A stretch of 36,685 bases of DNA from Bacillus massilioanorexius (GCF_902374955.1 NZ_CABKRX010000044.1:1-36685), one strand, 5' to 3'; shown: positions 1-8,405, counted from the first letter of the stretch. Translations and numbers: made by a program. Notes: a model not told the origin generated them from the letters alone.

Positions 1-16
1 GAATGCTTTTTTATCG

Positions 17-1189
17 CTATTTTTCAGTTGAAAACATATATTTTTTGTAATGATATCCTATGCTAAAAATAATTCCCATTCCTAGCATATTGCCTAGTAA
101 TGAACTACCTCCATAGCTTATAAAAGGAAGTGGGATACCTGTAATAGGGAGTAAACCTATTGTCATTCCGATATTTTGGAAAACGTGAAATGTAATCATC
201 GAAATAATACCTACGCATATATAAGTATAGAATTGGTTTTTTGTATTCATTGCAATTCGTATGATGTGATAAATTAACAAGAAAAATAAACTCACAACAA
301 TACTTGCTCCTACAAATCCGAACTCTTCTCCAATGACGCTAAATATAAAATCTGAATGACTTTCTGGTAAATATACTTCCCTGTTTCCGATACCTTTACC
401 TGTTGTTTCCCCTGACCCTATTGCCAACAAGGATCTTGTTAGGTGAAAACCTGTAGAACTTTCGTAATTGTATGGATCCAACCATGAATAAATACGACCA
501 AATTGATACTGTTTTACACCTAAATATTTTTCTAACACTTCAGGTGCCCATAATACCAAAGATAAAATGGTTGTAGCTAATACGGTTCCACCAGCAAATA
601 TCGGAACAAGTATTTTCCATGTGATACCTGAAACAAAAACCGTTCCTACTAATATAGAAAGCATAACTAGTGCTGTTCCAAGGTCAGGTTGTTGCATAAT
701 AAAAATCAACGGTAATGCCGTTACTAATCCCATTTTTATTAAAAGCCAAAAATCACTTTTGACCGTTTTTATAACATTCTTAGCATGGTGTGTTGTGATA
801 ACATTAGCTAGCGCTAAAATTAAAAAGATTTTCATAAATTCTGACGGTTGCAAAGAACCCATGCCAGGTACTTTAAACCAGCTTTTCGCTCCATTAATTA
901 CAGGAGCTATGTTACTAGGAGCAACAACTAGAAAAGCAAGCAAGGCTATTCCTAGTCCGTATGCATACCATGAAATCTTTCTTAATTGATCTGAATCTAA
1001 TGTAATAACACTTAATATCAATCCAACACCAGCAACATACCATACAATTTGTTTAACTAAAAAATTCTCCCCATACTGTCCAGTAGTTTGAGCACTATAT
1101 ATAGCTAAACAGCTACTTAGGAAAAGGAGAAATAAAATTAAAACCAATGAGTAATCTATTCTAGATGTTCGAAATTTTACTGGTTGCAC
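17..1189 (-). CDS. rodA: RodA, SEDS-family peptidoglycan glycosyltransferase for rod shape
   Basis: This 390-residue polytopic membrane protein belongs to the SEDS family (RodA/FtsW/SpoVE), which polymerises lipid II into glycan strands together with a class B PBP. About ten hydrophobic segments run along the protein. The C-terminal family signature is clear: GLLPITGIPLPFISYGGSS around residues 343-361, and PSEFMKI near residue 115. The length matches Bacillus RodA, and the short N-terminus before the first membrane segment fits RodA better than FtsW. The start is a GTG preceded by AAGGAG eight bases upstream. It is a single gene; its neighbour upstream is a decayed kdpD piece, so no operon is apparent. 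RodA rather than SpoVE is inferred from overall resemblance. Confidence 0.9.
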   Translation of the reverse strand: MQPVKFRTSRIDYSLVLILFLLFLSSCLAIYSAQTTGQYGENFLVKQIVWYVAGVGLILSVITLDSDQLRKISWYAYGLGIALLAFLVVAPSNIAPVINGAKSWFKVPGMGSLQPSEFMKIFLILALANVITTHHAKNVIKTVKSDFWLLIKMGLVTALPLIFIMQQPDLGTALVMLSILVGTVFVSGITWKILVPIFAGGTVLATTILSLVLWAPEVLEKYLGVKQYQFGRIYSWLDPYNYESSTGFHLTRSLLAIGSGETTGKGIGNREVYLPESHSDFIFSVIGEEFGFVGASIVVSLFFLLIYHIIRIAMNTKNQFYTYICVGIISMITFHVFQNIGMTIGLLPITGIPLPFISYGGSSLLGNMLGMGIIFSIGYHYKKYMFSTEK

Positions 1190-1311
1190 GAGTTAATCTC
1201 CTTATTATTAATGATAAGGAATGTTCGTTCCTCTAATTTTGATACTTTAATATTATACTTCAAGATGAAAAAAGCACAACTGAGAAACCTCATATGGATA
1301 TAATTTCAATG

Positions 1312-1357
1312 GCAAAAAAAGCTTAAAATACGAAAAAGGCTTCGTCTTTAAGCTTTG
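1312..1357 (-). terminator. Hairpin with T-run, minus-strand terminator
   Basis: On the minus strand AAAGCTTAAA pairs with TTTTAAGCTTT and is followed by seven T. It lies between the kdpD remnant and rodA and could end transcription from the remnant before it enters rodA. Confidence 0.6.
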
Positions 1358-1359
1358 TA

Positions 1360-1598
1360 TATTACATGGATTTATTCTCATCATTTCAAATAGCATTTTA
1401 TTTCTCGTTTGTGATCATGGCTCTAATCCGATGGCTTCATATTTACCGAGTACCAATATCCTTGCTCATTTCCTGTCTTTCTCGATTTTCTCATTTATTT
1501 CTTAATTACATATGAATATCCATACAACATGAGACACAGCCTATTTCAAAATAGTTATTTAAAAATCCTATTAATGAGAATCTTTCTAGAAAATAAAG
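1360..1598. other. Intergenic stretch with no supported gene
   Basis: This AT-rich stretch lies between the terminator hairpin and the kdpD remnant. A 49-codon plus-strand frame starting near 1362 encodes a hydrophobic peptide but has no ribosome binding site. Nothing else is recognised. Confidence 0.4.
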
Positions 1599-2125
1599 CT
1601 ATCTTCCATCAGATACAATTGTTATATCTGTATTCTTTAACCCTCGCATAATGCTGTTTACAATAGATCCTTTTCGTATTTCCTCCCATCTTGTTCGAGC
1701 AGACTGTCCCAATATGATATGTGTAATTCGATATTTTTTTGCTACTTCAATTATGATAGATGCTGGTTTAAAATGCTTTTTTTCTTCTATTATAAAGGTA
1801 GTATTAAATTCATTTGCTAATCCCTTCCATAACTTTACTTTTTGTTGTTTTTCAATAGAAAAGGAAGCTTCCTTTTCTGATGCAATATTTAATATATATA
1901 GTTCCGCTCTTAAACGGTGTGCCATTCTCCATCCCCTGCGAATTAATTTTTCTGCAGTTGGACCATAGTGCACACACACAAGTATTCGGTCATAAACTCC
2001 GATAGGACCATGAACTAGATTATCATCTTCTTCAATTTTTTCATCTACATCATTCGCTATTTCACGTAATACAAGTTCTCTTAATGCAGACAAATTATTT
2101 GAAGTAAAGAAATTTTGAAGAAATT
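1599..2125 (-). pseudogene. kdpD: KdpD remnant: universal-stress-protein domain only
   Basis: KdpD is the sensor of the KdpDE potassium-stress system. Some bacteria carry a short KdpD made only of the N-terminal KdpD domain followed by a Usp domain. Here only the linker and Usp domain remain: NFFTSNNLSALRELVLREIA matches the segment that joins the two domains in KdpD, followed by a Usp fold with ILVCVHYGP and a C-terminal GLKNTDITIVSDG. The P-loop-bearing KdpD domain is gone and there is no kdpABC or kdpE nearby. The reading frame has no ATG with a ribosome binding site; the only candidate start is an internal TTG at 2093 inside conserved sequence. KdpD similarity stops near 2125, where an unrelated divergent gene begins. 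I read this as a deletion remnant. A small expressed Usp protein is the alternative. Confidence 0.7.
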
Positions 2126-2471
2126 GTTCAAATGAATTAAGTGAGGCTTTTATAAAATTACAACGTGAATTAATCGGACGAGGACCTCAGGAAACTAAAA
2201 CGTATATAGTTCAAGATATGATCATTATTCGTTTTAAAGGTGTATTAACAGTTGAAGAAAAACATTTAGTTAAACACGAAAATGGTAAAAAGCTCGTCAA
2301 ATACTCCGTGAAATGTATAGTCACAATTTCGAGGAAATCGTGGAACGTCTGACAAATTGTAAAGTTCTTTCTAGCCATAGCGATATTAGTACAAAAACAG
2401 GAGAACGAATTGAAGTGTTTATCATGGATAGAGATGTCGTAAGGTCATTAGAGATGTCTTCTTCAGATTAA
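2119..2471 (+). pseudogene. DUF2294 (Na-translocating decarboxylase-like) gene, broken
   Basis: Translation shows the DUF2294 core RGPQETKTYIVQDMIIIRFK followed by GVLTVEEKHLVK. After a frameshift near 2300-2315 it continues as FEEIVERLTNCKVLSSHSD then ISTKTGERIEVFIMDRD. The two halves lie in different frames. The 5' end has lost its start codon: an in-frame TGA at 2116-2118 directly precedes the similarity. The family has no firm biochemical role. The gene points away from the kdpD remnant, and both are truncated at the same spot. Confidence 0.72.
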
Positions 2472-2530
2472 TTATAAAAAGCGTTTTTACAAACTTTATA
2501 GCTTATCAACATGTAGGAAATGTTAGCAAA

Positions 2531-2720
2531 TTAATTCCGCTCCAGGATGCTTGCTTTCCACAGTTCAGGCGGTTAGCCTCCTCGGCACATAGTGCCTTTG
2601 GGGCTTACCTTTCCCTCTGCTCCCACAAGAGGGAGTCTCTTCCCTTACTCACCAATCAAAATTTTTATACTCATTGTATTTATTAAACTGGTTTTTTAAA
2701 AAAACTTATAAAAGAGGCTA
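2531..2720 (-). repeat. Degenerate intergenic repeat, copy 1
   Basis: Read on the minus strand this has the layout GCCTCTTTTATAAGTTTTTT, then AAACCAGTTTAATAAATA, GATTGGTGAGTAAGGGAAGA, GAGACTCCC, CCGAGGAGGCTAACCGCC, GGAAAGCAAGCATCCTGGAG. The same blocks recur in the same order at 31030-31210 and in shorter form at 12001-12152 and 20543-20652. There is no open frame. It resembles the dispersed noncoding repeats common in Bacillaceae and Lysinibacillus genomes. Confidence 0.65.
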
Positions 2721-2755
2721 CAGACTGCCTGGCGTTCTGCTCTAAGTATGATGGA

Positions 2756-2771
2756 CTGATACTAGTATCAG
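2756..2771. promoter_or_regulatory. Perfect 16-bp palindrome downstream of ykkD
   Basis: CTGATACTAGTATCAG is a perfect inverted repeat 46 bp past the ykkD stop. It could be an operator or part of a weak terminator. No protein can be assigned to it. Confidence 0.35.
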
Positions 2772-2817
2772 AGAAAACTTTCCATACAAAAGACAAAAGC
2801 GTACCATTTTTATCCCT

Positions 2818-3132
2818 TTATGAAACTAGCTTTAATCCAACAGCTGAAGCAAGAATCAGAAAAATAAAGAATATGCGCCAGCTATTTTTAGGCTCATTGA
2901 AGAGGAATATTCCTAAAACGGCTCCTCCAGATGCGCCTATCCCAGTCCAAATGGCATAGGCTGTTCCCATCGGCAACTCTAGCATAGCAATTGCTAAAAA
3001 GACGAAACTTCCAATGAAAGCCAATAACATAAAAAAGAAGGAAGCGCCATTTTTTTTAGAATGAAATTGATTAATCATTACGACTCCAACCATCTCACAC
3101 ATACCAGCCACAATCAAACTAATCCATGCCAT
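2818..3132 (-). CDS. ykkD: YkkD-like small multidrug resistance (SMR) subunit
   Basis: This 104-residue protein has four membrane segments and the SMR signature: an N-terminal membrane glutamate (MAWISLIVAGMCEMVGV, Glu13) and LPMGTAYAIWTGIG around residues 53-66. SMR proteins are proton-coupled antiporters; the membrane Glu is the shared proton and substrate site. The gene overlaps the stop of ykkC (TAATG), so the two are translationally coupled and probably form a heterodimer as in B. subtilis YkkCD. The guanidine-I riboswitch upstream makes guanidinium, or a guanidinium-containing compound, the likely physiological substrate, rather than drugs. Confidence 0.85.
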   Translation of the reverse strand: MAWISLIVAGMCEMVGVVMINQFHSKKNGASFFFMLLAFIGSFVFLAIAMLELPMGTAYAIWTGIGASGGAVLGIFLFNEPKNSWRIFFIFLILASAVGLKLVS

Positions 3133-3473
3133 TACACTTCTCCCCCTTCATGTGTCTGTTCTTTTGTAACGAGTTTTAATCCAACAACTCCAACTAGCAG
3201 CACTACGATTAATAAAACTTTAATAACATTAAAAGGCTCACCAAAGAAGACTATTTCTGAGAAGACTGTTCCTGCCGTTCCAAGACCTACAAAGACTGCG
3301 TAAACTGTTCCAACCGGTAAATCTTTTCCTGCCATAATCATTAAATAAAAGCTTACTGCTATACTTACAATAGTCGCAGACCAGCTCCAAAAATCATCTG
3401 CATGCTTTAAACCAATAACCCAGAATACCTCAAAAAAGGCCGCTATAAATACTTTTGCCCAATTCTTGTTCAC
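3132..3473 (-). CDS. ykkC: YkkC-like SMR subunit under guanidine riboswitch
   Basis: This is the first gene of the SMR pair, 113 residues with four membrane segments. The membrane glutamate is in FIAAFFEVFWVIGLKHA (Glu15). The loop LPVGTVYAVFVGLGTAGTV is the SMR family signature and is very close to B. subtilis YkkC. Compared with YkkD it has an extra soluble tail, KEQTHEGGEV. The start is GTG behind GAGGGGGAAAAC. The riboswitch aptamer and terminator end 168 bp upstream. The partners together should act as a two-subunit exporter in the cytoplasmic membrane, induced when guanidine accumulates. Confidence 0.88.
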   Translation of the reverse strand: MNKNWAKVFIAAFFEVFWVIGLKHADDFWSWSATIVSIAVSFYLMIMAGKDLPVGTVYAVFVGLGTAGTVFSEIVFFGEPFNVIKVLLIVVLLVGVVGLKLVTKEQTHEGGEV

Positions 3474-3641
3474 CCGTTTTCCCCCTCATACTTCATTTTC
3501 GTTACATTTTTCCATATAAATTCGATTTCAAGAAGAGAGTGACAAGCTCTCTTGCTTATCTCAAGTACTTCTCACAGATATTCGCCTTTTTTCTTTTTGC
3601 AGAGTTCAACCATAACGTTTAACAACACTTAAAAGAACCAT

Positions 3642-3683
3642 AAAAAAAACCCAGAAGAATAGCAAAATCGCTTATTCTCCCAG
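3642..3683 (-). terminator. Riboswitch-controlled intrinsic terminator
   Basis: CCTGGGAGAATAAGC pairs imperfectly with GCTATTCTTCTGGG and is followed by eight T on the minus strand. The left arm contains the end of the aptamer, the usual on-switch arrangement of guanidine-I riboswitches. Confidence 0.85.
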
Positions 3684-3772
3684 GCTTTTATCCTTCCGTG
3701 TCATCGCACACATTGTCTGCAATGAGTCTTCTCTCGGACCAGTCTAGCTATAAAGCTACGGAACCCTAGAAA
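3642..3772 (-). promoter_or_regulatory. Guanidine-I (ykkC-class) riboswitch leader
   Basis: On the minus strand the conserved blocks of the ykkC motif occur in order: CTAGGGTTCCG, ACTGGTCCGAGAGA, ACACGGAAGGATAAAAGCC and TGGGAGA. This RNA binds guanidinium. The 3' end of the aptamer is shared with the terminator stem at 3642-3683, so ligand binding should prevent termination and switch ykkC-ykkD on. The call rests on direct motif recognition and on the SMR genes immediately downstream. Confidence 0.93.
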
Positions 3773-3841
3773 ACATTTGTCATTGATATATATTTGTCAA
3801 AACGTAACGAAATCATTTCTATATTAACAACCTATCATAAA

Positions 3842-4488
3842 TTACTTTTGTTTGTCAAAGTTCCTTAATAAGTATAAATAAAAATAGATGGTTAACGGCC
3901 ACCACAAAGTAACAAAAATAGGGTAAACTGCCCAAATAGTTTTCGGTGAAGAAATTACATTAACCATTATGAAAAATGCACAAATTAAAAGTGTGCCTAT
4001 TATAGAAAATGATAAGTGATTTTTTTTCCGTATAAAATAAACTACAAGTGGCCACCACAATACAATAAATGTCGGATAAATAAACCACAGATACTCCAAT
4101 CCAAATATGATATTTAGCACTCCATAATAGATAATAGTTAAGATGGCTCCGAACCATGCAATTGGTGCATTTAAGCAACGATTACCTAAAAAAAGCAATA
4201 TTGACCATCCTAAAATAGGATAGACCGCCAATAAGAACCATAATACAGAAGGCGTATGTATGATATTTATAACGAACAGAAAAAGAGACAGCCACAAACT
4301 TACACTTAGACAGTACATTTTATATTTGTTTTGGTCTATAAAAATATATGTAATCAAACCTAGCAAAATAATAAAAAATGGATAGACAAACCATGGATAA
4401 CCTGGAGTAGTCATATAATTTACAACTAAAAAAAGAATATGATCATTCCGCTAATGATAGAGATAATACTCATTCCTACTTTACCCAT
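3842..4488 (-). pseudogene. Four-repeat 'WWPL' membrane protein, frameshifted near its start
   Basis: The longest frame (190 residues, ATG at 4414) contains four two-helix units, each with a version of 'P..WFVYP.F..LWWPL..YF': for example SPKTIWAVYPIFVTLWWPL near the C-terminus and GLEYLWFIYPTFIVLWWPL in the middle. That ATG has no ribosome binding site. A strong one (AGGAGGAG) precedes an ATG at 4488, whose frame reads MGKVGMSIISIISGMIIFF and then stops. One extra T in the seven-T run (4428-4434) would join the frames through FFFLVVNYMTTPGYPWFVY. The family resembles small '2TM' proteins of Bacillus; function is unknown. It lies 13 bp after the related gene 4502-4825. It may be a pseudogene, a slippage-controlled gene or a sequencing error. 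Confidence 0.65.
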
Positions 4489-4501
4489 TTACTCCTCCTA
4501 A

Positions 4502-4825
4502 TCATGCCCTTAAATAAAGAAACAACATTGTTAGCGGCCACCATAATACTGCGAAAGTAGGATAAACAAACCAAATAGTTTGCGGTGAATAGTAAAAGTT
4601 CATAAAGACAAACATTAAAATAATTAAAATACTCCCACAAACGGAATATCCTAAATTTAATTTTCTAATATACCTTTTGCGATTTTGTATTTTTGTTTCT
4701 TTAAATTTTTGTTTAATGAAGAATTGATTCAGCTCTGCTTCAATTTTTTTCTTTTTTTCCTCTGTTAACTGTTCATCTGGAAACTCTGAAAACATGCGAT
4801 CTAACCATTCTTTAACCTCAGACAT
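4502..4825 (-). CDS. Small membrane protein with HAAS-like prefix and WWPL unit
   Basis: This 107-residue protein has a charged helical N-terminal half (MSEVKEWLDRMFSEFPDEQL) that resembles the HAAS or 'permease prefix' domain of Bacillus membrane proteins. A basic stretch follows near residues 40-55, then two membrane segments. The second ends in SPQTIWFVYPTFAVLWWPL, almost the same as the repeats of the downstream gene. The start follows GAAGGAGGAAAACG. The downstream paralogue begins 13 bp after the stop, so the two form an operon and may associate in the membrane. I do not recognise a specific function. A PadR regulator often accompanies HAAS proteins but none is present here. Confidence 0.72.
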   Translation of the reverse strand: MSEVKEWLDRMFSEFPDEQLTEEKKKKIEAELNQFFIKQKFKETKIQNRKRYIRKLNLGYSVCGSILIILMFVFMNFYYSPQTIWFVYPTFAVLWWPLTMLFLYLRA

Positions 4826-5063
4826 CGTTTTCCTCCTTCATTAACCTATCAATTATTATACTAAAAAATACTGTTAGATTCATAACGAACTACCAAATGT
4901 TTAATAATGCATTTTCAACTGCTCACAATTGTAGGGTTTCGTATCACATGGCATAATAGAGAAAAAGCTTCAATAGATAGCAATTTTTCATTCACTCACG
5001 AACTAAACTTTACATAATAATAGCTAGCTTAAATATATCTCACTAGAAAGGAATATACATTTC

Positions 5064-5627
5064 ATGGCTAGAAAGAAAAGGATCAACCATCACCAATTAA
5101 TGATAGAGACAGAAAAGCTTTTATTAGAAAAAGGCTATAATTCCTTCCATTTCCGTCTATTAGCCGAACGTCTAGAAGTTGGAAGGAGCACAATTTATGA
5201 ATACTATGCGAATAAGGAAGAATTAATTATCGCTTATATTCATTCCTTTGCATTTGAACGTGTAGAGGAGTGTAAAAAGGTTCTACAAATATCAAATATA
5301 AAAGAAAAATTCAAAGAATTTTTACGAATTTTTCTAAAATACTCTCATGTTCAACAAGTAATCATTGTGCTAACACAAATAGAGGAAGAATTGAAGGAAT
5401 CCGAGCGAACAAAGCCTGTTCGAGAACTTTCGAGACAAATTTATTTATATAGTCTAGAACTTATAAATGAGGCAAAGGAAAAAGGATTAATACGTAAAAA
5501 TGTCAATGAAATATTGATTTCCCATATGATGTTCAATTTAATACAAATACCAAATTTTCAGAAGCAGACAGAAGAAGAAAGGTTAACGGAAATGCTAGAT
5601 CTTATACTCCATGGCGTTGGTGCATAA
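5064..5627 (+). CDS. TetR/AcrR-family transcriptional repressor
   Basis: The 187-residue protein has a TetR-type N-terminal helix-turn-helix (residues about 10-55), with FHFRLLAERLEVGRSTIYEY as the recognition region. An all-helical ligand and dimerisation domain follows. TetR repressors release DNA on binding a small molecule. The stop is 108 bp before an MMPL exporter gene on the same strand, and a near-perfect palindrome lies between them, so it most likely controls that exporter. The ligand cannot be predicted. The start is ATG with AAAGGA 13 bases upstream. Confidence 0.88.
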   Translation: MARKKRINHHQLMIETEKLLLEKGYNSFHFRLLAERLEVGRSTIYEYYANKEELIIAYIHSFAFERVEECKKVLQISNIKEKFKEFLRIFLKYSHVQQVIIVLTQIEEELKESERTKPVRELSRQIYLYSLELINEAKEKGLIRKNVNEILISHMMFNLIQIPNFQKQTEEERLTEMLDLILHGVGA

Positions 5628-5643
5628 TCATTGACGCCATTTC
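5611..5643 (+). terminator. Possible terminator overlapping the tetR stop codon
   Basis: TGGCGT pairs with ACGCCA across a 16-base loop that contains the stop codon, followed by TTTCTTTT. The stem is short, so termination may be partial and some transcription may reach the MMPL gene. Confidence 0.45.
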
Positions 5644-5699
5644 TTTTACTATGGCATAATTTTACTGTATTCAATGAAAGAAAAATTTTTCATCATTAT

Positions 5700-5713
5700 C
5701 GACATATGTGTCG
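5700..5713. promoter_or_regulatory. Probable TetR operator before the MMPL gene
   Basis: CGACATATGTGTCG is an inverted repeat with perfect CGACA/TGTCG arms, 23 bp upstream of the MMPL start codon and just ahead of its ribosome binding site. Its size and place fit an operator for the adjacent TetR protein. No second copy was seen upstream of the tetR gene. Confidence 0.5.
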
Positions 5714-5735
5714 GAAATAAAGGGGGATTGTTTTC

Positions 5736-7916
5736 ATGTTCAAAAGTGTGTCCAAATTAACACGTTCCAAAAAAGGGGTAGGCATTACAATCGGAATATG
5801 GCTATTACTTGCTATCGTTTTATCGGTAGTTGCTCCAACAGCAAAGGAAGAAGTAAGTAAACAAGAGGGTAGTGGTTTACCTGAAGATTCGTTAACTGAA
5901 CAAGCAGCTAGAGTAACGGACCAATACTTTTCTAAGGATAAGGGAACACCAGCTATACTAGTATTTACCTCAGAAAAAGCATTATCTGATAAAGAAATCT
6001 CTAGTATTGCTAACACAAGTAAAAATATTGAAGAACTGAATAACAAAAACATTAAAGAAGTATTGCCATTATATCAACTACCACCTCAGGTACAGCAGTC
6101 CTTCTTATCAGAAGACAAAACTAGTCTTACATTACCTGTTACATTACAAGCAGATTTAGAAACAAAAACGATTACAAAAACTCTAGAAAAAATTGAAAAG
6201 ATAGCAAAAGAAAACGTCGCAGATTCAGTAACATACAAAATGACCGGTCCTGCAGCAATCGCCTCAGATGCTACAAAATTATTTGAGAATGCTGACGTTG
6301 TATTAATACTTTCAACTGTTGCACTCATTTTAGTTTTACTCATTGTTATTTACCGTTCACCATTATTAGCTATTATTCCATTACTTGCTTGTGGAATTGT
6401 CTATCAAGTGGTGAATCAAACATTAGGATTAGCAGGAAAAGCAGGCGTTTTTCTTGATTCTCAAACATTATCCATCATGTCGATTTTATTGTTTGCAGCT
6501 ATTACCGATTATTCACTCTTTGTTTTTGCAAGATTTCGTGAAGAATTAGCTGTTTCAAACAATAAATATGAAAGCATGACAAATGCTATGAAGCAAGTCG
6601 CTAAACCCATTTTCTTTAGTGGAGCTACAGTAATTGTTTCAGTGTTAATACTGTTCTTTGCATCTGATGCAGCATACCGAAACTTCGCTCCTGTATTTTC
6701 AATCGCTATGCTAATTATCGTCATTGGTGGGCTTACACTTGTACCTGCTTTATTCACTTTATTCGGAAAAGTAGCCTTTTGGCCATTTATCCCGAAACCT
6801 AATAAGCCCCTTAAAAACAAACATACCATTTGGAATAAGTTTGGTTCCTTTGTATCAAAAAAACCAGGAATTGTGGCAACGATCATTACAATAATTATGT
6901 TAACATTCTCTTTTAATGTGTTTAACATACATTATTCTTTTAACTTATTAAAATCATTCCCTGATGACTTAGAGTCTCGCCAAGGATTTGAGATTCTTGA
7001 AAATAAATATTCACCAGGAAGTTTAGCTCCAACAAACGTTTTAATCGAATCTAAAGATGGAATTGATAATGAAAAACTAGCATCACTTGCTGAAGACATC
7101 TCAAAACAAGACGGAGTGGAAAGTGTTTCTCCTTCAATAGATATGTTAAAAATGAATCCTGAAGCTATATTATCCGAAGATGGAAAAGCAGCTAAATTTA
7201 CCATTACATTAACGGATAATCCGTATTCATTAGAAGCAATCGATACAGTGAAAAAACTTCAAAGTAAATCGAATACATTCTTAAAATCAAGCGATTTAAG
7301 GGCTGATTCATCTCTATATTTTTCTGGTGAAACTGCTCATCAAGCTGACGTAGACCGTGCTAATGACAGAGATACACTAATTGTTGTAACTCTTGTTACA
7401 ATCTTTATTACAATCATGCTTGGTATTTTAACACGCTCCATCATTGCACCAATCTATATGATGGGGACAATTCTCTTATCCTATTTCTCTGCGTTAGGAT
7501 TAGGAATGTGGCTATTGGAACACCTATTTGATATTGATGCTATTAGCTCTAGAATTCCTTTATATACCTTTGTATTTTTAGTCGCTTTAGGAGTCGATTA
7601 CAATATTATGCTTGTTTCTCGAATTCAAGAAGAAGTCGGACACCTCTCACTAAAAGATGCCGTACAGCGGGGCGTAGGATTAACTGGTGGCGTTATATCT
7701 TCTGCTGGTTTAATTTTAGCAGCCACTTTCGCCGTTTTAACAACACAGCCAATCATGGAATTGTTTACATTCGGCTTTATCGTTGCATTGGGTATTCTTA
7801 TTGATACATTTATCGTTCGTTCAATGCTTGTACCTGCTATTATTGTTCTACTTGGAAAATGGAGTTTTTGGCCATTTAAAAAGAAAGATAAAATCAAAAG
7901 TACGTATTCAGCATAG
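5736..7916 (+). CDS. MMPL-domain (RND superfamily) exporter, YdfJ-like
   Basis: This 726-residue protein has the two-fold MMPL plan. There is an N-terminal membrane helix (about residues 16-34), an extracytoplasmic domain (35-180), five or six membrane helices (about 185-350), a hydrophobic helix near 380, a second extracytoplasmic domain, and a second helix bundle (about 545-710). Membrane acidic motifs are visible: FAAITDYSLFVFARFREEL in the first half and VALGVDYNIMLVSRIQEE in the second, where the Asp-Tyr pair is the proton-relay site of MMPL transporters. Length and arrangement match B. subtilis YdfJ. It likely exports a drug or lipid using the proton gradient. It sits downstream of the TetR gene and a palindromic site, and its ribosome binding site is AAAGGGGG. 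Confidence 0.88.
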   Translation: MFKSVSKLTRSKKGVGITIGIWLLLAIVLSVVAPTAKEEVSKQEGSGLPEDSLTEQAARVTDQYFSKDKGTPAILVFTSEKALSDKEISSIANTSKNIEELNNKNIKEVLPLYQLPPQVQQSFLSEDKTSLTLPVTLQADLETKTITKTLEKIEKIAKENVADSVTYKMTGPAAIASDATKLFENADVVLILSTVALILVLLIVIYRSPLLAIIPLLACGIVYQVVNQTLGLAGKAGVFLDSQTLSIMSILLFAAITDYSLFVFARFREELAVSNNKYESMTNAMKQVAKPIFFSGATVIVSVLILFFASDAAYRNFAPVFSIAMLIIVIGGLTLVPALFTLFGKVAFWPFIPKPNKPLKNKHTIWNKFGSFVSKKPGIVATIITIIMLTFSFNVFNIHYSFNLLKSFPDDLESRQGFEILENKYSPGSLAPTNVLIESKDGIDNEKLASLAEDISKQDGVESVSPSIDMLKMNPEAILSEDGKAAKFTITLTDNPYSLEAIDTVKKLQSKSNTFLKSSDLRADSSLYFSGETAHQADVDRANDRDTLIVVTLVTIFITIMLGILTRSIIAPIYMMGTILLSYFSALGLGMWLLEHLFDIDAISSRIPLYTFVFLVALGVDYNIMLVSRIQEEVGHLSLKDAVQRGVGLTGGVISSAGLILAATFAVLTTQPIMELFTFGFIVALGILIDTFIVRSMLVPAIIVLLGKWSFWPFKKKDKIKSTYSA

Positions 7917-7936
7917 ATTTTATAAAAATCGTTACA

Positions 7937-7977
7937 AATAAGTAGCTTTCTTCATTTAGGGGGCTACTTATTTTTAT
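7937..7977 (+). terminator. Terminator after the MMPL gene
   Basis: AAATAAGTAGC and GCTACTTATTT form a stem around a 14-base loop, followed by a T-rich run. Confidence 0.8.
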
Positions 7978-7979
7978 TA

Positions 7980-8380
7980 GGATAACAATACTTCTCATAC
8001 TCCTACCTTTGACAAGCAAATCGTATACATGTGGTAATGTATGAATACCCAAAATCATGTTTAATAAATTCAATCTCCCTATTTTCACTATACATCTTTC
8101 GACACGCTTCCATTATTCACACCATTTTTCTCTTAGATTCGACTCAATATTATCATTTAAACAACACAATTATCATTTAGAAAATATCATTCTTAATTAT
8201 TTGATTTTATCAACTAGGATACATGTGATATTTTCAAAGAATAATATATAACAACAAGTTAAAACAATATGGATATTCTTATGTAGAACAATGATTGTAT
8301 TCATTTCAAACTCTAATTTTTCATTTTATTATAACTACCACCCTGATAATTCAAATAGACAAAACCAAATAATTTATCCT
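7980..8380. other. AT-rich intergenic stretch before catalase
   Basis: There is no supported gene; the open frames here have no ribosome binding site and biased AT-rich composition. A loose inverted repeat TATACAT/ATGTATG lies near 8023-8042. The catalase control region begins at 8384. Confidence 0.4.
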
Positions 8381-8383
8381 ATT

Positions 8384-8398
8384 TTATAATTATTATAA
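8384..8398. promoter_or_regulatory. PerR box, exact consensus
   Basis: TTATAATTATTATAA is an exact match to the 7-1-7 PerR operator of Bacillus. It lies 78 bp upstream of the catalase start codon and just upstream of the predicted -35 element. PerR is a peroxide-sensing repressor, so the catalase should be induced by hydrogen peroxide. Confidence 0.88.
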
Positions 8399-8405
8399 AA
8401 AAGCA

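Noticed and set aside
567..989. 140-codon plus-strand open frame
   Set aside because: It lies opposite rodA, has no ribosome binding site and mirrors the codon pattern of the membrane protein; a shadow frame.
1362..1511. 49-codon hydrophobic plus-strand frame
   Set aside because: No ribosome binding site, no similarity to known short membrane peptides such as KdpF, and low complexity AT-rich content.
8057..8251. 64-codon frame upstream of katA
   Set aside because: No ribosome binding site, AT-rich composition and no recognisable domain; better seen as intergenic DNA.
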